From: Phialocephala subalpina
Taxonomy: Eukaryota > Ascomycota > Leotiomycetes > Helotiales > Mollisiaceae
Length of the DNA stretch: 64,000 bases
NCBI GenBank assembly: GCA_900073065.1
Contig: FJOG01000027.1
Coordinates: forward strand, 113,148 to 177,147
Reading direction: 5' to 3'
Shown: positions 11,751 through 22,180 of the stretch, piece by piece
Layout: each line of letters opens with the position of its first letter
Numbering within the stretch: position 1 is the first letter of the stretch
The notes under the pieces: model-generated
Told to the model about the DNA's origin: nothing
The model's input: only the letters and a program-made list of their open reading frames with translations
The model's database searches: none
Translations under genes and position numbers: made by a program

Positions 11751-12608
11751 ATGGCGCCACAAACCCGCTCGTCGACTCGATTCGATCTCCCAGGTATCTC
11801 GTACCCAATAACAATGGACCCAGGACCATTCTTCCATCGATTCTCGGATCTTCCAGATGAACTCAAACTACTAGTTTGGGGATATACTCTCACGCCGCGA
11901 TGTATCAAGCTGGCCGCGGACCAGTCATCCTACTACATCATAACTAAGGAAGACAATCGCTGGTCCTTGATTCCTAGCATGCTCCAGGTGGATAAGTTGT
12001 CAAGAAATGAGTTCAAGCGTCGATATCATTTACTTTTCGACGGGCTCTGCAAGATCAGGACCTATGGAGAAGACTCGGCGAAACGCAAGAAACGCAAGCA
12101 AGGCAACAAACGCGGAGTTTGGTTCAATCCGGAGATCAATGCGTTTGCGTTTCATCAGCCCGATCTTTCGCACTATAACATCAAAACGTTTGCATCGAAT
12201 GCCTCCAAGACAGACTTGGCTGCAATTCGATGCATGGCACTGCGCAAGATGTGGTGGGTCGAGAATATATTGTCGTGCGTGCGAGCATTCTGGTCCGGGA
12301 ACGCAGGAGGCTGGAACGAAGATGACTTCGATCGGATGGTTGAGAAGTATTCCTCTTGGTTAGATGGCTTGGGGACTGTTATTCTGGTTGGGAATGATTA
12401 TTGCTACAATTGTGGGGGCTACAGTCAGCGGGTCGCAGTTAACATACGCGATAAGACTGTTACTGATACGACATTCAACGTCATCAAAAGGGTCGAAAAG
12501 CTGTTTCTAGAGGAGAGATCTTTGAAGCTTCGCGATGTTGAACTTGAACAAAGACTTCGTGTCATATATGAACTTGACGTTGTCGAGAAGAATTCATTTT
12601 ACTTTTAG
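11751..12608 (+). CDS. 2EXR domain-containing protein
   Basis: A single exon of 285 codons. The N-terminal part (about residues 26-50) reads FHRFSDLPDELKLLVWGYTL followed by TPR, the signature of the fungal 2EXR domain (F..LP.ELRL.IW...L.PR), an F-box-like fold of unknown biochemical role. A basic patch (KRKKRKQGNKR) around residue 110 may be a nuclear signal. No signal peptide or membrane segment is evident. The ATG at 11751 is the first in frame; a second at residue 22 would still keep the domain. 2EXR genes are numerous and fast-evolving in Pezizomycotina, so no specific function can be given. The frame is clean although it lies next to decayed DNA. Confidence 0.85.
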   Translation: MAPQTRSSTRFDLPGISYPITMDPGPFFHRFSDLPDELKLLVWGYTLTPRCIKLAADQSSYYIITKEDNRWSLIPSMLQVDKLSRNEFKRRYHLLFDGLCKIRTYGEDSAKRKKRKQGNKRGVWFNPEINAFAFHQPDLSHYNIKTFASNASKTDLAAIRCMALRKMWWVENILSCVRAFWSGNAGGWNEDDFDRMVEKYSSWLDGLGTVILVGNDYCYNCGGYSQRVAVNIRDKTVTDTTFNVIKRVEKLFLEERSLKLRDVELEQRLRVIYELDVVEKNSFYF

Positions 12609-13595
12609 GTGAGAGGATAGGAGGAAAGTATCATTAGAAGAGGTGCTTGGTTCTAGCAGCAAGGGTAGGGCCCCATTTGACGCTCAGAGTTCATGTCAAA
12701 AGGGACATCATATTTTTTGCTTGGTCTCTCATCATACTATATTCATTTTCGTCACTGCTGCCACAGGACGACGATGCAAGCTTGCGGGGTTCGGAAAAAA
12801 AGAAAGAAAAAAGTTCCCCAACCAAAGCACCAAAGCCCCGGGGACATTTATGAGGACTCTGAACCAATGGAGTTGTGGAACTCAGCCATCGAGTCGAACA
12901 AACCCCTCGAGCTTCTACTAATTACCCCAGGAAGTGCCCATCAATGATTTGAAACTCCTTTCCAAAGTACGTCAAGTATGGGAACATTGGTGTGTCGCTT
13001 TTTCTGCAAGGAGGAAGGTAAAGTGAGCCGGAATAGGATTTCCAGAGACTTGGGACGAAAGATAGGGAAATCGCATTGCTGCATGCACGCTTTAACCTTA
13101 CCAGACGGCAAGAGATGGGATGAACCATGTCCAAACGTAAGTTCAGCCTCTGAGGGGTTGCGAATCTAGCGTCATACCATCGTGCCTGACCGAACATCGC
13201 TAAAAATACGCATGCCACTAATGCACTCCCCCTGAACGGCCCTAAAGCTAATCATCGGAATGCCTAATTCAACTGAGGCTCGAACACTCGGCCATATGTT
13301 CGGAGCTCTAATCGTCGGCTTAGTCGGATTGCACCGACACCAAGACCACATGCAGCCTGGAAACAGAGAGCTTCTCGGCCAAATACTCCAGGCACGAGCA
13401 GCCACAGCATGGGGAAATGCACTACGTCCCCTGACCAGTGCTGCAGCTACCCCGCTCCCCAGCACGAACGACCCCGCATGACCAATGGGGAGAGCGAATC
13501 TCCGCAAAAAGAGTCGGGCCGTGGGAGAGGGGTTGGGATAGCTGCAGGGAACCGGTGAGCTTCATCTCTTGGTTTTTGTGAGCGAGGGACGGAGA
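12609..13595. other. Intergenic region upstream of glucoamylase
   Basis: Contains several short open frames on both strands without similarity to anything recognised. One of 73 codons starts with an ATG at 13260 but has no supporting signal. No further structure was seen. Confidence 0.55.
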
Positions 13596-13609
13596 CGGAG
13601 AAATTGAGG
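13596..13609 (+). promoter_or_regulatory. Putative AmyR binding site (CGG-N8-AGG)
   Basis: The sequence CGGAGAAATTGAGG fits the Aspergillus AmyR consensus CGGN8(C/A)GG and lies about 130 bp upstream of the glucoamylase ATG, between the start codon and the region where activator sites are usually found. Another CGG lies just upstream (13590-13592). The match is to an established consensus; binding here is inferred. Confidence 0.45.
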
Positions 13610-13643
13610 TTCACGAGGAAGCGGAATGAGAGTTATGGGGAGA

Positions 13644-13650
13644 TATATAA
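13644..13650 (+). promoter_or_regulatory. TATA box of glucoamylase gene
   Basis: TATATAA, 89 bp before the glucoamylase ATG, is in the expected position for a strongly expressed secreted-enzyme gene. It is followed by a pyrimidine-rich tract before the start codon. Confidence 0.5.
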
Positions 13651-13738
13651 TTACTCTGACCGTCGTTCCCTTTTCACTCCTCTCCCTCGTCATCTTCTTG
13701 TTGAATAATCGAGAGGTCTCTCGTCACTCTCTCTCAAG

Positions 13739-15684
13739 ATGCGGCTCTCTGTCGAGGTTCTTGGACTCCTTTCCTGCTTCTTCTCTCTTGCTGTCGCTGC
13801 ACCAGGCAAGAGAGATCTCAATTCTTTCATTGTTGCTGAAAGGGCGATTGCATTGCAAGGAGCGTTAGACAATATTGGACCAGATGGAGCGAAGGTTCCT
13901 GGTGCCGGGGCCGGATTCGTCGTTGCGAGTCCCAGTAAAGTCAATCCCGACTGTGAGCACTCTCACTGAGAAGATCTCGATCATGAAATTGAATGCTGAT
14001 CACAAACAGACTTCTACACCTGGAGCAGAGACTCAGCCCTCACGCTCAAGATGCTGATCGATGAATTCATCTTCGGCAACACCAAACTCCAATCCTACAT
14101 CGAAGACTACATCCACGCCCAAGCCAAACTCCAAACAGTTTCCAACCCCTCAGGAACCTTCCTTCCCGCTGGTCTCGGACTCGGCGAACCAAAATACCAA
14201 GTCGACGGCACCCGCTTCAATGGAGCATGGGGCCGCCCTCAGCGAGACGGTCCTGCTTTGAGAGCTATTGCTTTGATGACCTACAGCAACTGGCTCATCG
14301 ACAACGGCCAAAAGTCCAAAGCGAAGACCATCATTTGGCCCATCATCGCAAACGATCTTTCATACGTTGGTCAGTACTGGAACCAGACCGGATTCGATCT
14401 CTGGGAAGAGACCCAGGGATCCAGCTTCTTCACAATCCAGAACCAACATCGTTCTTTAGTCGAAGGTGCACAACTTGCCAAAGCTCTCGGCGTCACATGC
14501 ACGGGCTGTGACCAAGCTCCCGAAGTTCTGTGCTTCCTGCAAAGTTTCTGGAATGGAGAGTTCATTGTCAGCAATATCAATGTCGATAATGGACGTACAG
14601 GATTAGATGGAAATTCGATTCTGGGTCCAATCGCGGTGTTTGATATCGATGCGTATTGTGATTCTCCAACTATGCAGCCCTGTCATAGCAAAAATCTGGC
14701 GAATTTCAAGGTGTTGATGGATACTTTCCGAGTCACCTACACCATCAATAACGGCATCCCTGAAGGCCAAGGAATTGCAGTCGGACGCTACGCAGAGGAT
14801 ATCTACCAAGGCGGAAACCCATGGTAAATCATCCCAACCCTTTTGTCTTACAACATTCACTAACAGAAAACAGGTATCTCATCACCACAGCAGCAGCAGA
14901 ATTCCTCTACGACGCCGTCGCCCAATGGAAAGCCCGCCACAACCTAATCGTAGACTCCACCTCCCTCGCCTTCTTCAAAGACATCTACCCCTCCGTCACT
15001 GTCCGCCAATACAACTCCGGAAACGCCAACTCCCCCTTCGCACAAATCACGAACGCCGTAACTGCATACGCTGATTCGTTCGTTGCTGTTGCGGAGAAAT
15101 ATACTCCTGCGAATGGGAGCTTGGCTGAGCAGTTTAATCGCGATACAGGCGTGGCTCTCAGCGCCAACGATCTGACTTGGAGTTATGCGGCGTTCGTGAC
15201 GATGGCGCAGAGGAGAGCGGGTCAGTATCCTGCTTCTTGGGGTACGAGAAATGCTGTCGCGCCGCCGGCTACTTGTGCTGGTGCGAGCACGACGGGTGTT
15301 TATGTTCCTGCTACGGCAGCGGGTGCGCCGAATGTGACGAGCACTTGTCAGGTTAATGTTGTGTTTGATGTTAACGCTACTACTTACTTTGGGGAGAATA
15401 TTTACGTTATTGGGAATACGGATGATCTTGGGGCGTGGGATGTCGCTAATTCGTTGCCGTTGGGTGCGGGGGGGTATACGCAGGAGAGGCCGTTGTGGAG
15501 TGTGAGTGCGTACCTTAATGCGGGGGAGACGGTGGATTATAAGTATGTGAGGCAGGAGGACTGCAACCAGCCATACATTTATGAGTCGGAGAATAGGACA
15601 CTTACTGTACCGGCTTGTGGAAGCGCGGCCATCACTACTAATGATGCGTGGGTTGGGCCTGTTGGGACGAGTGGTGGCTGTTGA
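13739..15684 (+). CDS. glaA: Glucoamylase (GH15 with CBM20), secreted
   Basis: Glucan 1,4-alpha-glucosidase, which releases glucose from the non-reducing ends of starch outside the cell. Exons 13739-13952, 14010-14823 and 14874-15684 give 612 aa, near the 640 of the Aspergillus niger enzyme. It has a signal peptide (MRLSVEVLGLLSCFFSLAVA) followed by a KR that Kex2 could cut. The GH15 domain carries YFYTWSRDSALT, NGAWGRPQRDGPALRA, the general acid in FDLWEETQGSSFF (about residue 200), and the base region AEQFNRDTG before LSANDLTWSYAAF. The GH15-CBM20 linker is short. CBM20 (about 500-600) starts CQVNVVFDV and includes GNTDDLGAWD and WSVSAYLNAGETVDYKYV, with starch-binding tryptophans. Introns are 57 and 50 bp. 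All catalytic positions look intact. The promoter carries an AmyR-type site and a TATA box. Confidence 0.96.
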
Positions 15685-17977
15685 GGGGAAAGGGGTAGCG
15701 AGGTGGGGTAAGCGATATAGGGGTAATGTTTGCAAGAGCAGATGAGTGAAAAGGTATTGTAATTGGTAATTAAATATCTTTGCATTCGCACCACATCCAC
15801 TAGACCGAAATTATGAGAGCAATCTTGTGTCGCTTCTAATCCTCCCTGAAACTAGCAGATGCCGACTTCGGAAAAAGCTTCCTACCTTATCGGCCAGCGT
15901 CCTTTCCAAGTGAGTCCGCGTCGCCAAATGGAGATTTACTCAAGAGGAGATCATGAAACCGCCTGAATCCAGATTATCACTCGTTACTTACCGCCCTGAT
16001 CCTATAAATACTCTGCTCGAGGGGAACTCAAACTGCAACTCCGAGACAAAGACAGTGGTGGAGGTCAAACCTAGGTGTCGCGAAGAACCACCTCACAATA
16101 CCAAATTTGTTCATTCCAAGCATCAACAGGGTGAAGACATATTCGTTCTCCTCTTTCCTCGAGAATGAGATTGATTACCCTGGAGATTTGAAGGTCGAGT
16201 GATGGTATTTCGTTGTCATTCTCCGTTCTGCTGTCAATAATTATCCCATATCTAGACTTCCGGCGAGTCCAGGTGCTTCGCGGGTGCATGAATGGAAAAC
16301 TTGAGATCCTTTCTAGCATTTAGGTACTGATTCGAGGTCTTGGGCGTTGATCTTGGACCGTGGTTGGTGCACAACAGACTCCCACTTCCTGGACAAGAAT
16401 CTCTCTCCACATTGGGTCCCTGAATCGCGTACGCTTGCAGGGAGGCGAGAGGGGCTGGTTTTGTACTTATCTGTTCCTGGAGCACCTCGAGCGAAGATTG
16501 GTGCGTGAGATTGGTTATGGAAAATGAATTTACTATGACCTGTCACTTTTCGCTCGCTACATATGGATCTTGATGCAAAATACTTCTTCAACTGTAATCT
16601 TACCTGTGGTATAAATACCCCGCTCAAGTGACCCCAGAGCCTCAACTTGTCAAACGCGTATTTCAAAGATACAAAGACCAAGTGAAGTTCGTTTGAGATG
16701 CCACCATTCCTAAGAAATCTTTTTCGAACGAGCTCTTCTTCTTAACAGTGTTTGACTTTAGCTTCTTCTCCAAGGCTCTGAATCTTTCGTCTGCCGGTAG
16801 ACATATCTATTGCGGAAGTGATCAGGGCAAAAGGAATAGTATTGATGTCAAAATATACCCTTCTAACTAAATAGGAATATCTCCTTAATAAAATACTCTC
16901 ACTAATTGAGCCCAATTAGGCCAGGCTACCTAGTAAACCAATAAGTCACCGATAATGTGGCATCATGCCAACATGTGACGTTTTCCTGCAGGCATCTCCA
17001 CCAATTATGACTCCTCAACTGACAAGACACTGCTAATATCTATATTTTCGTTGTCAATAATCATTCCTCGTTCGGAAATCCATGACAAGGCAAGGAGAGT
17101 CTCAGGTGAACGAGAAATCTTCTTGAAGAGCAGACTCGACAGCTACCAGAGTTGAGGGAGAAGCGGGGGCTTGGATAGCTGATCGTTGTACTGTAGATTT
17201 GTGACAGACCCTCCCCTTGAAGCAACGCTTATCTCGACCGCCGCGTAGGTGGTGGTATGGAAAGTGGCTAGAGAGGGGTCTTTTTATACTTTGGTTGGTA
17301 CTGGAGAAGCAGGTTTCGAGAGGCAAGAATCAGGGAGAGCCTCGTATAGAAGTTAACTTTCCGCTCTCGGTGCTTGGTACTGAACCGAGAAAGCCCCAGA
17401 ACTAACTTTATTTAAAGCCGTGTCAAATTCCTCATTCCAAAAAGGCCGCAAAACAACACCTCCTCCCCACTCATTAAATTATCAGCCAGGTATGAGATGT
17501 AACTAGATTCTATGCGCCACAGCCAGATCCGTTGCTAGTGTAGAATGGCTTGCATCAATATTACTATCTCGTCAAAATCAAGAAACTGCTGCAATACCCA
17601 CTCGTATCTTATCTTCCTTTTCAGGACATCGGCACCAATGGCCTGATTCACCGCCTTTCCCCGCATTTGCCGCATCTACTATAACAGGAAGCTAGACCCT
17701 GATTCCTGTCGTAGTGGCGTTGTGTGATTCATATTACAAGAGCATTATATATCAGTGAATTTGCATAGACTGGCTTTCTTTAAATAAATACCGGATTTTT
17801 TAGTTCAATTCTGTTTGATCGGGTGCCAAATTCTCCAGAGCCAATCTTTCTGTCCTTTAATTGGATCCCGTAACGATCTAAACTCAACTTCCTCCGTCTC
17901 CTTGGTCTTTGAATCGTTCGCTGTTTCAATCCTCCATCTTATCACTACGGGTCTCGATAGCCTGACCGTTGCAGCGA
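15685..17977. other. Long gene-free region
   Basis: About 2.3 kb with only short, unsupported open frames. TATA-like sequence (tataaatacccc) occurs near 16609 but no gene follows it. Part of 16850-17060 is AT-rich. Nothing was recognised. Confidence 0.55.
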
Positions 17978-19262
17978 TGCTGATCTCAACTGCTGTAACA
18001 GCTCCCGGCCGCGTTCTACGAGATGCAGCGTCTTCTGCTACAGTTTCAAGCGTTATCACTCTTGATGATCTACAGCAGCAAGCTAATACTAACACGCTCG
18101 CTGCTCTTGATAAGAGACACAAAGAGTTTATCAAACAGGGCCAGAAAAGCACATGCAACTCAAAGACTGTTGTTATACGCAAAGAATAGTACGTGGGTCA
18201 CCTCGTATAATTTCAAGAGAAAACTAACAAATAACTATAGTGGTAACCTCTCGGCACAGGAGAAAATGGATTACATCAACGTAGTTCTTTGCCTGCAAGG
18301 TAAAATGGCACTCACCCCAACGTCACTTGTTCCTGGAGCACGAAGTCGAGTAAGTTCTTTATTAGGTCTAGTCCTGGATAGAGTCTAACACTCAATCCTA
18401 GTATGATGATTTCGTTGCTACACATATCAACCAGACATTAATTATCCACTACACTGGTAACTTCTTATCCTGGCACTGGTACTATATCTGGATTTACGAA
18501 TAAACTCTCCGCAACGAATGCGGGTACACCGGCTACCAACGCTACTGGGAATGGAGTAAATATGTCAGTGCCTCCCAAAACAGTCCTCTTTTCGACGGCT
18601 CTCAGCTACCTCCCTCTCCGGTAATGGCGCCTACATTCCAGGCCGCAACGACACTGTCTTAACTGCTGTCACTCCGTCTGGCCCCGTTGCACCTCTACGC
18701 CTTACCCCGGGTCTCGGTGGTGGCTGTATCTCCGCCGGACCCTTCGGCAACCTCACTGTTAGTCTCGGCCCCCTTGGAAATCCCAATGCAGCACCAGGTC
18801 CTGATGGCGGGCTGGGTTATAACCCACGTTGCCTGAAACGGGACATCAACCCCACTACTGCGCAACGCTTCAATAACCTAACCTAACCAATATCTTGTCC
18901 CACCTCATGCAAAACCACGACATCTATGATTTCCAAATGCAATTGCAAGGCGTACTAGGAATTGGAATTGGCGCGCACGGCGGGGGCCATTATACAATTG
19001 GTGGGGACCTCCGATCTTTTCGCGAGTCCAGCAGATCCAGCGTTCTTTGTGCACCATGGGCAGGTTGATCGGATGTGGACTATTTGGTAGAACTTGGATC
19101 CTGAGGATAGAACGTATGCACTTGCACAGACGAGAACATATCTGAATTTGCCGCCCAGTGCGAATACGACGCTAGCTGATCCGGTAGAGCTAGGATATGC
19201 AGGGGGAGAGCAGAAGACGATTCGGGAGCTGATGAGCGTAGTACAGGGAGATTTTTGTTATA
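17978..19262 (+). pseudogene. Tyrosinase pseudogene (stops and frameshifts)
   Basis: Fungal tyrosinases are copper enzymes oxidising phenols. The remnant has a signal-like hydrophobic start (SLTVAAMLISTAVTAP spans the ATG used). Introns lie at 18189-18240 and 18350-18401. The CuA region reads RYDDFVATHINQTLIIHYTG then FLSWHWYYIW; all three histidines remain, but the usual WHRY arginine is tryptophan (CGG to TGG). A stop then replaces Gln in IYEQTLR (TAA). A 2-nt insertion follows FDGS (about 18602), a 5-nt tandem duplication (CCTAACCTAACC) sits near 18878, and another frame change is near 19005. CuB is visible as HGGGHYTIGGD and FFVHHGQVDRMWTIW, with TAG for Gln right after. The C-terminus is frayed. 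The pattern fits RIP-type decay plus indels. Confidence 0.88.
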
Positions 19263-19691
19263 TCTATATTTGAGAAAGGGGGAGAGAGGCTTGTGAGGTT
19301 CCGAGACTATGAGTAAGAATGAAGTGGTTGACGGGGCTGTTTTGGATGGAGATCTAGCCGCGTTCTACTATCCCAAGGTCACGCCTTCTGTTAATTATAT
19401 GCTGATCACCATTACAATTAAAAGATGAAAATCACTTCATGCTGTGTTCTCAAATCTAGCTGGAAAATTAATAGTATTGATTGGAGGACTTCCCGTTTAA
19501 TTCCCAGCACTTTAGCGGGAGCTTGGCCTATATATGTGGCACGCTCACTCTCTACGTTTTTCTCTTTTGAATCAGATCAATTCAATCACTTTATCTCAGC
19601 CCACTTAATACTAGCATGCTCTAATATTCTACTACGCGACATCAAGCCTCTAGGCTTTTGTAATACAGACCAAATTTTCTAATTTGGCCCT
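19263..19691. other. Spacer between tyrosinase remnant and PTH11-like gene
   Basis: No coding signal recognised beyond a possible extra remnant of the tyrosinase C-terminus up to about 19390. The 3' end of the next (minus-strand) gene follows. Confidence 0.5.
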
Positions 19692-21031
19692 CTACAATAT
19701 CAACCCCGTATTACGCTCAATGTGCTCACAAATCTCATTAGCAACCGCGCTGTTTCCCTCTTCGACACTGTGAACCTCAATTTGTGTAGCCTTTACAATC
19801 CCCGGTCCATGAACCCACAATAGACTCTCCTTGCTGACATCATTAACATACACTCTTGTCGGCTTCATAAGCTCCGTCTTTCTAACGTCTGCATATTCAC
19901 TCCGCTCTCGCCCCTCTATTTGACTATCATTTCCGTATACATGATTGCTTCTTACATCCGAGCTCTGCATAACGTAGGAGAACCGCAGTGTGTCAGTGGG
20001 ACCTTCTTTAGGTACACAGCCGGACTTCTCAAGAAGAATCCTATAGAGCGGTTTCAGGCAAGGGATCGAACCGGCGAGGATGCCGACGTTCAATTCGGTG
20101 GTTGTCCAGATGGTTAAGTCTGCGCTGTCGTAGAGGAAGTCGCCGCTGCGGCCGTAAGAGGGGAGGATCGTGATTTTAATGATGCCTGCGATGCAGGCGC
20201 TAGGAGGCATTAGCAGTATTGGAGATGTTCAGAAAGGAATACGGTACAAGACACCTAGGCTCAGAACAGCCAAGAGAGCCATCTTGATACGCTTTGCGAG
20301 TTGTATATTCCACAATATTGGCCATGGAACCAGCGCAAAACCAAGATCCGTGACGAGGTTGAGTGCTGTGAGACACCGAAATTAGCACTCAAAGGCTTGC
20401 GACAGGGATATTTACTTACAGCAATTGACATAGCTCATCTTCCGCAATACCGATGGGTCCCAGCAATTTGCTGTCGGACGGAGGCTGAAATCCCATACTG
20501 CTGCCAATGGCCTGCACTGTACGAATAGCGTGATAACGAAGAATGTAGTAATTACTAGAAGAAACGTGTTGGCCCCTATTATAGAGCGACGATACCAGTT
20601 GTTTGGGGCGATGCGCAGAAGGAAGAAGCCAATTGAAACCTTCACGAATGTCACTCCAGAAAGTAGAATAGATTGAGTAACAAAGTTGAGCTTCAGGCCT
20701 GTGGGGATTTTTGAAGGAGGGGATATATAAGCAACGTGCCTCCCAGCACCGTATATAACATCAGGGATGTTGATACCAAAAGAGATGAGAGAGCAGGCCT
20801 TCAAAGTGTCAATACGATATGTATCAATGCTTCAGGGAAAATTTGATTTACCATGCCAGCGATAATGAAGTAGTCGTCGAAGCTAGCACTGCGAAGCATC
20901 CAGATGCGAACGTAGAGCCGCATGGCCACTACAGTAAGTGCCAGAATCGTAGTCGTTGCTACAGCCCCTAGAATTTGTGGGCCTTTGTTCATGTCTGGGA
21001 GGCCAGACCCTGGAGCAAGGCCTGTCGCCAT
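19692..21031 (-). CDS. PTH11-type seven-transmembrane protein (Rhodopsin_4 domain)
   Basis: Exons on the minus strand are 21031-20852, 20798-20420, 20365-20248 and 20199-19692, giving 394 aa. Hydrophobic helices cover most of the first 270 residues. Typical family elements are seen: MRLYVRIW with FDDYFIIAGM in helix 2 (R...SFDDY), VKVSIGFFLLRI, the CRPLAAVWDF segment (C-P...W), then TDLGFALVPWPILW, LSLGVFACIAGIIK, LTIWTTTELNVGILAGSIPC and LKPLYR. The tail is hydrophilic and probably cytosolic. Proteins of this fungal class are thought to sense surface or chemical cues; the prototype Pth11 acts in appressorium formation in Magnaporthe. No CFEM domain is present. The third intron uses donor GTACCG and must be removed to avoid a stop. 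The substrate or signal is unknown. Confidence 0.88.
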
Positions 21032-21659
21032 GGTGTGGGTCAGATGTCACCCTGTACCTGTCCTGGGTACTCCAGTAAGTTGCAGAGTTCCTTGGCGCTC
21101 ATGAGTGGAGTCACAGAAGGTCTTATGGACATCTCTATGGGATATTCCACATGGGTCGTCGGAAGTTGCCTTTTCTTGCCCGTAAAGTGATGCAAATCTG
21201 ATACATATGATGCCAAATATAGACATGCCAGAGAGGTCCGTTCACGATTTTCTTTGTCAGCAAGGAGAATTTCCTTGCGAATACGAATACGTCAGGGTTT
21301 AATTGGCTTCGAGAATCCGGGAGCAGCCTGTCTTTCGTAGTATTGGTCGAGGCCTGCCTGGATCTACCTGGCTCATTTCGGATCGCGGATTCAAACCCCA
21401 CGGGATCCCCAGCATCCAAGGCAGAAACCCCCGCACAGTCTCATTTGAGATGGGAGAAATCCGATAGGAACAGCCCTGTCGCAAGAGATCTTTCTGGCGA
21501 AGTTGTATCCAATTCCAATTCCACGGTACCTGGCCGCCGACCGAACCCTTCCGATTCACTCGGTCGGATGTGGGTTTCATCGTCTGCGGACCGGTGGTTG
21601 AACCTGTGGAGATTTCGCCCAGACTACACCCCCTCAGAATACTGGAATTCCATTGTCAA
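21032..21659. other. Upstream region of the PTH11-like gene
   Basis: No gene recognised. Two overlapping open frames of about 90-115 codons exist here on opposite strands, but none resembles a known family and they shadow one another. Confidence 0.5.
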
Positions 21660-22180
21660 ACTCCTTCATTTAAATTTAAAACTTTTCTAATAAATTTTAT
21701 ATGTAAAAAATTTTTTATTTTATAATTAATTTTTAAATATTATAAAAAAAATATTTCTTCAAGTATTTATAATAAAATTAATTTAAATTAAATATTTATT
21801 ATAAATTAAATAAAAAAAATTTTAAGAAATTATTTATAATATAAATTAAATATATAAACTTTTAAAAACTTTTTGTCGGTCTAACCAGGTGATCGCTTAG
21901 CGATGGGATGGAGGGGTGGATCCAAGGGTAGATAGAAGGTTGGAGCTCTGATCTCTATCACTCTAGCAACCATTGTCTTAGTATCTAATTTCCTTAGTTA
22001 TATAGGTAGCCAGGTGCCCCTTCTGGGAAAGGGGCAGACAGACAGAATGTATTCATTGACACCAGACTAAGATCTTAGTGTTTGTAATGACCCCCGGACG
22101 TTCCAACACTTTTCTTAATTTAAATTTTTTTTCAAAATATTATATAATAGCTTTAAATAAATAAATAATCCAAATCTTTA
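21660..22180. repeat. AT-rich RIP-like island hosting a solo LTR
   Basis: The flanks 21660-21873 and 22114-22180 are extremely A/T-rich and non-coding, resembling an old RIP-eroded repeat. The less eroded block between them is a separate, younger insertion (the solo LTR at 21874-22108). Confidence 0.65.
21874..22108 (-). repeat. Solo LTR with CTTTT target-site duplication
   Basis: The 235-bp block begins TGTCGG and ends CCAACA, near-perfect terminal inverted repeats with TG...CA ends. It is flanked on both sides by the direct repeat CTTTT (21869-21873 and 22109-22113), the 5-bp duplication made by LTR-element integrase. On the minus strand it starts TGTTGGAACGTCC and contains a TATA-like tctatataact-type sequence (cctatataacta) in the expected place. 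No internal retrotransposon sequence is adjacent, so it is a solo LTR left by recombination between two LTRs. A copia-type origin is possible from the TGTTGG start. Confidence 0.82.

Noticed and set aside
11751..12608. Classical F-box assignment for the LPDELKLLVW motif
   Set aside because: The F..LP.EL+L.VW...L.PR form fits the 2EXR domain better than the F-box.
13172..13507. 111-codon minus-strand open frame upstream of glucoamylase
   Set aside because: It overlaps another frame on the plus strand, has no family similarity and no splice or promoter support; the composition looks like a shadow.
14944..15735. 263-codon Arg/Ser-rich frame antisense to glucoamylase
   Set aside because: A long antisense frame is expected opposite a codon-biased CDS; the glucoamylase reading is unambiguous.
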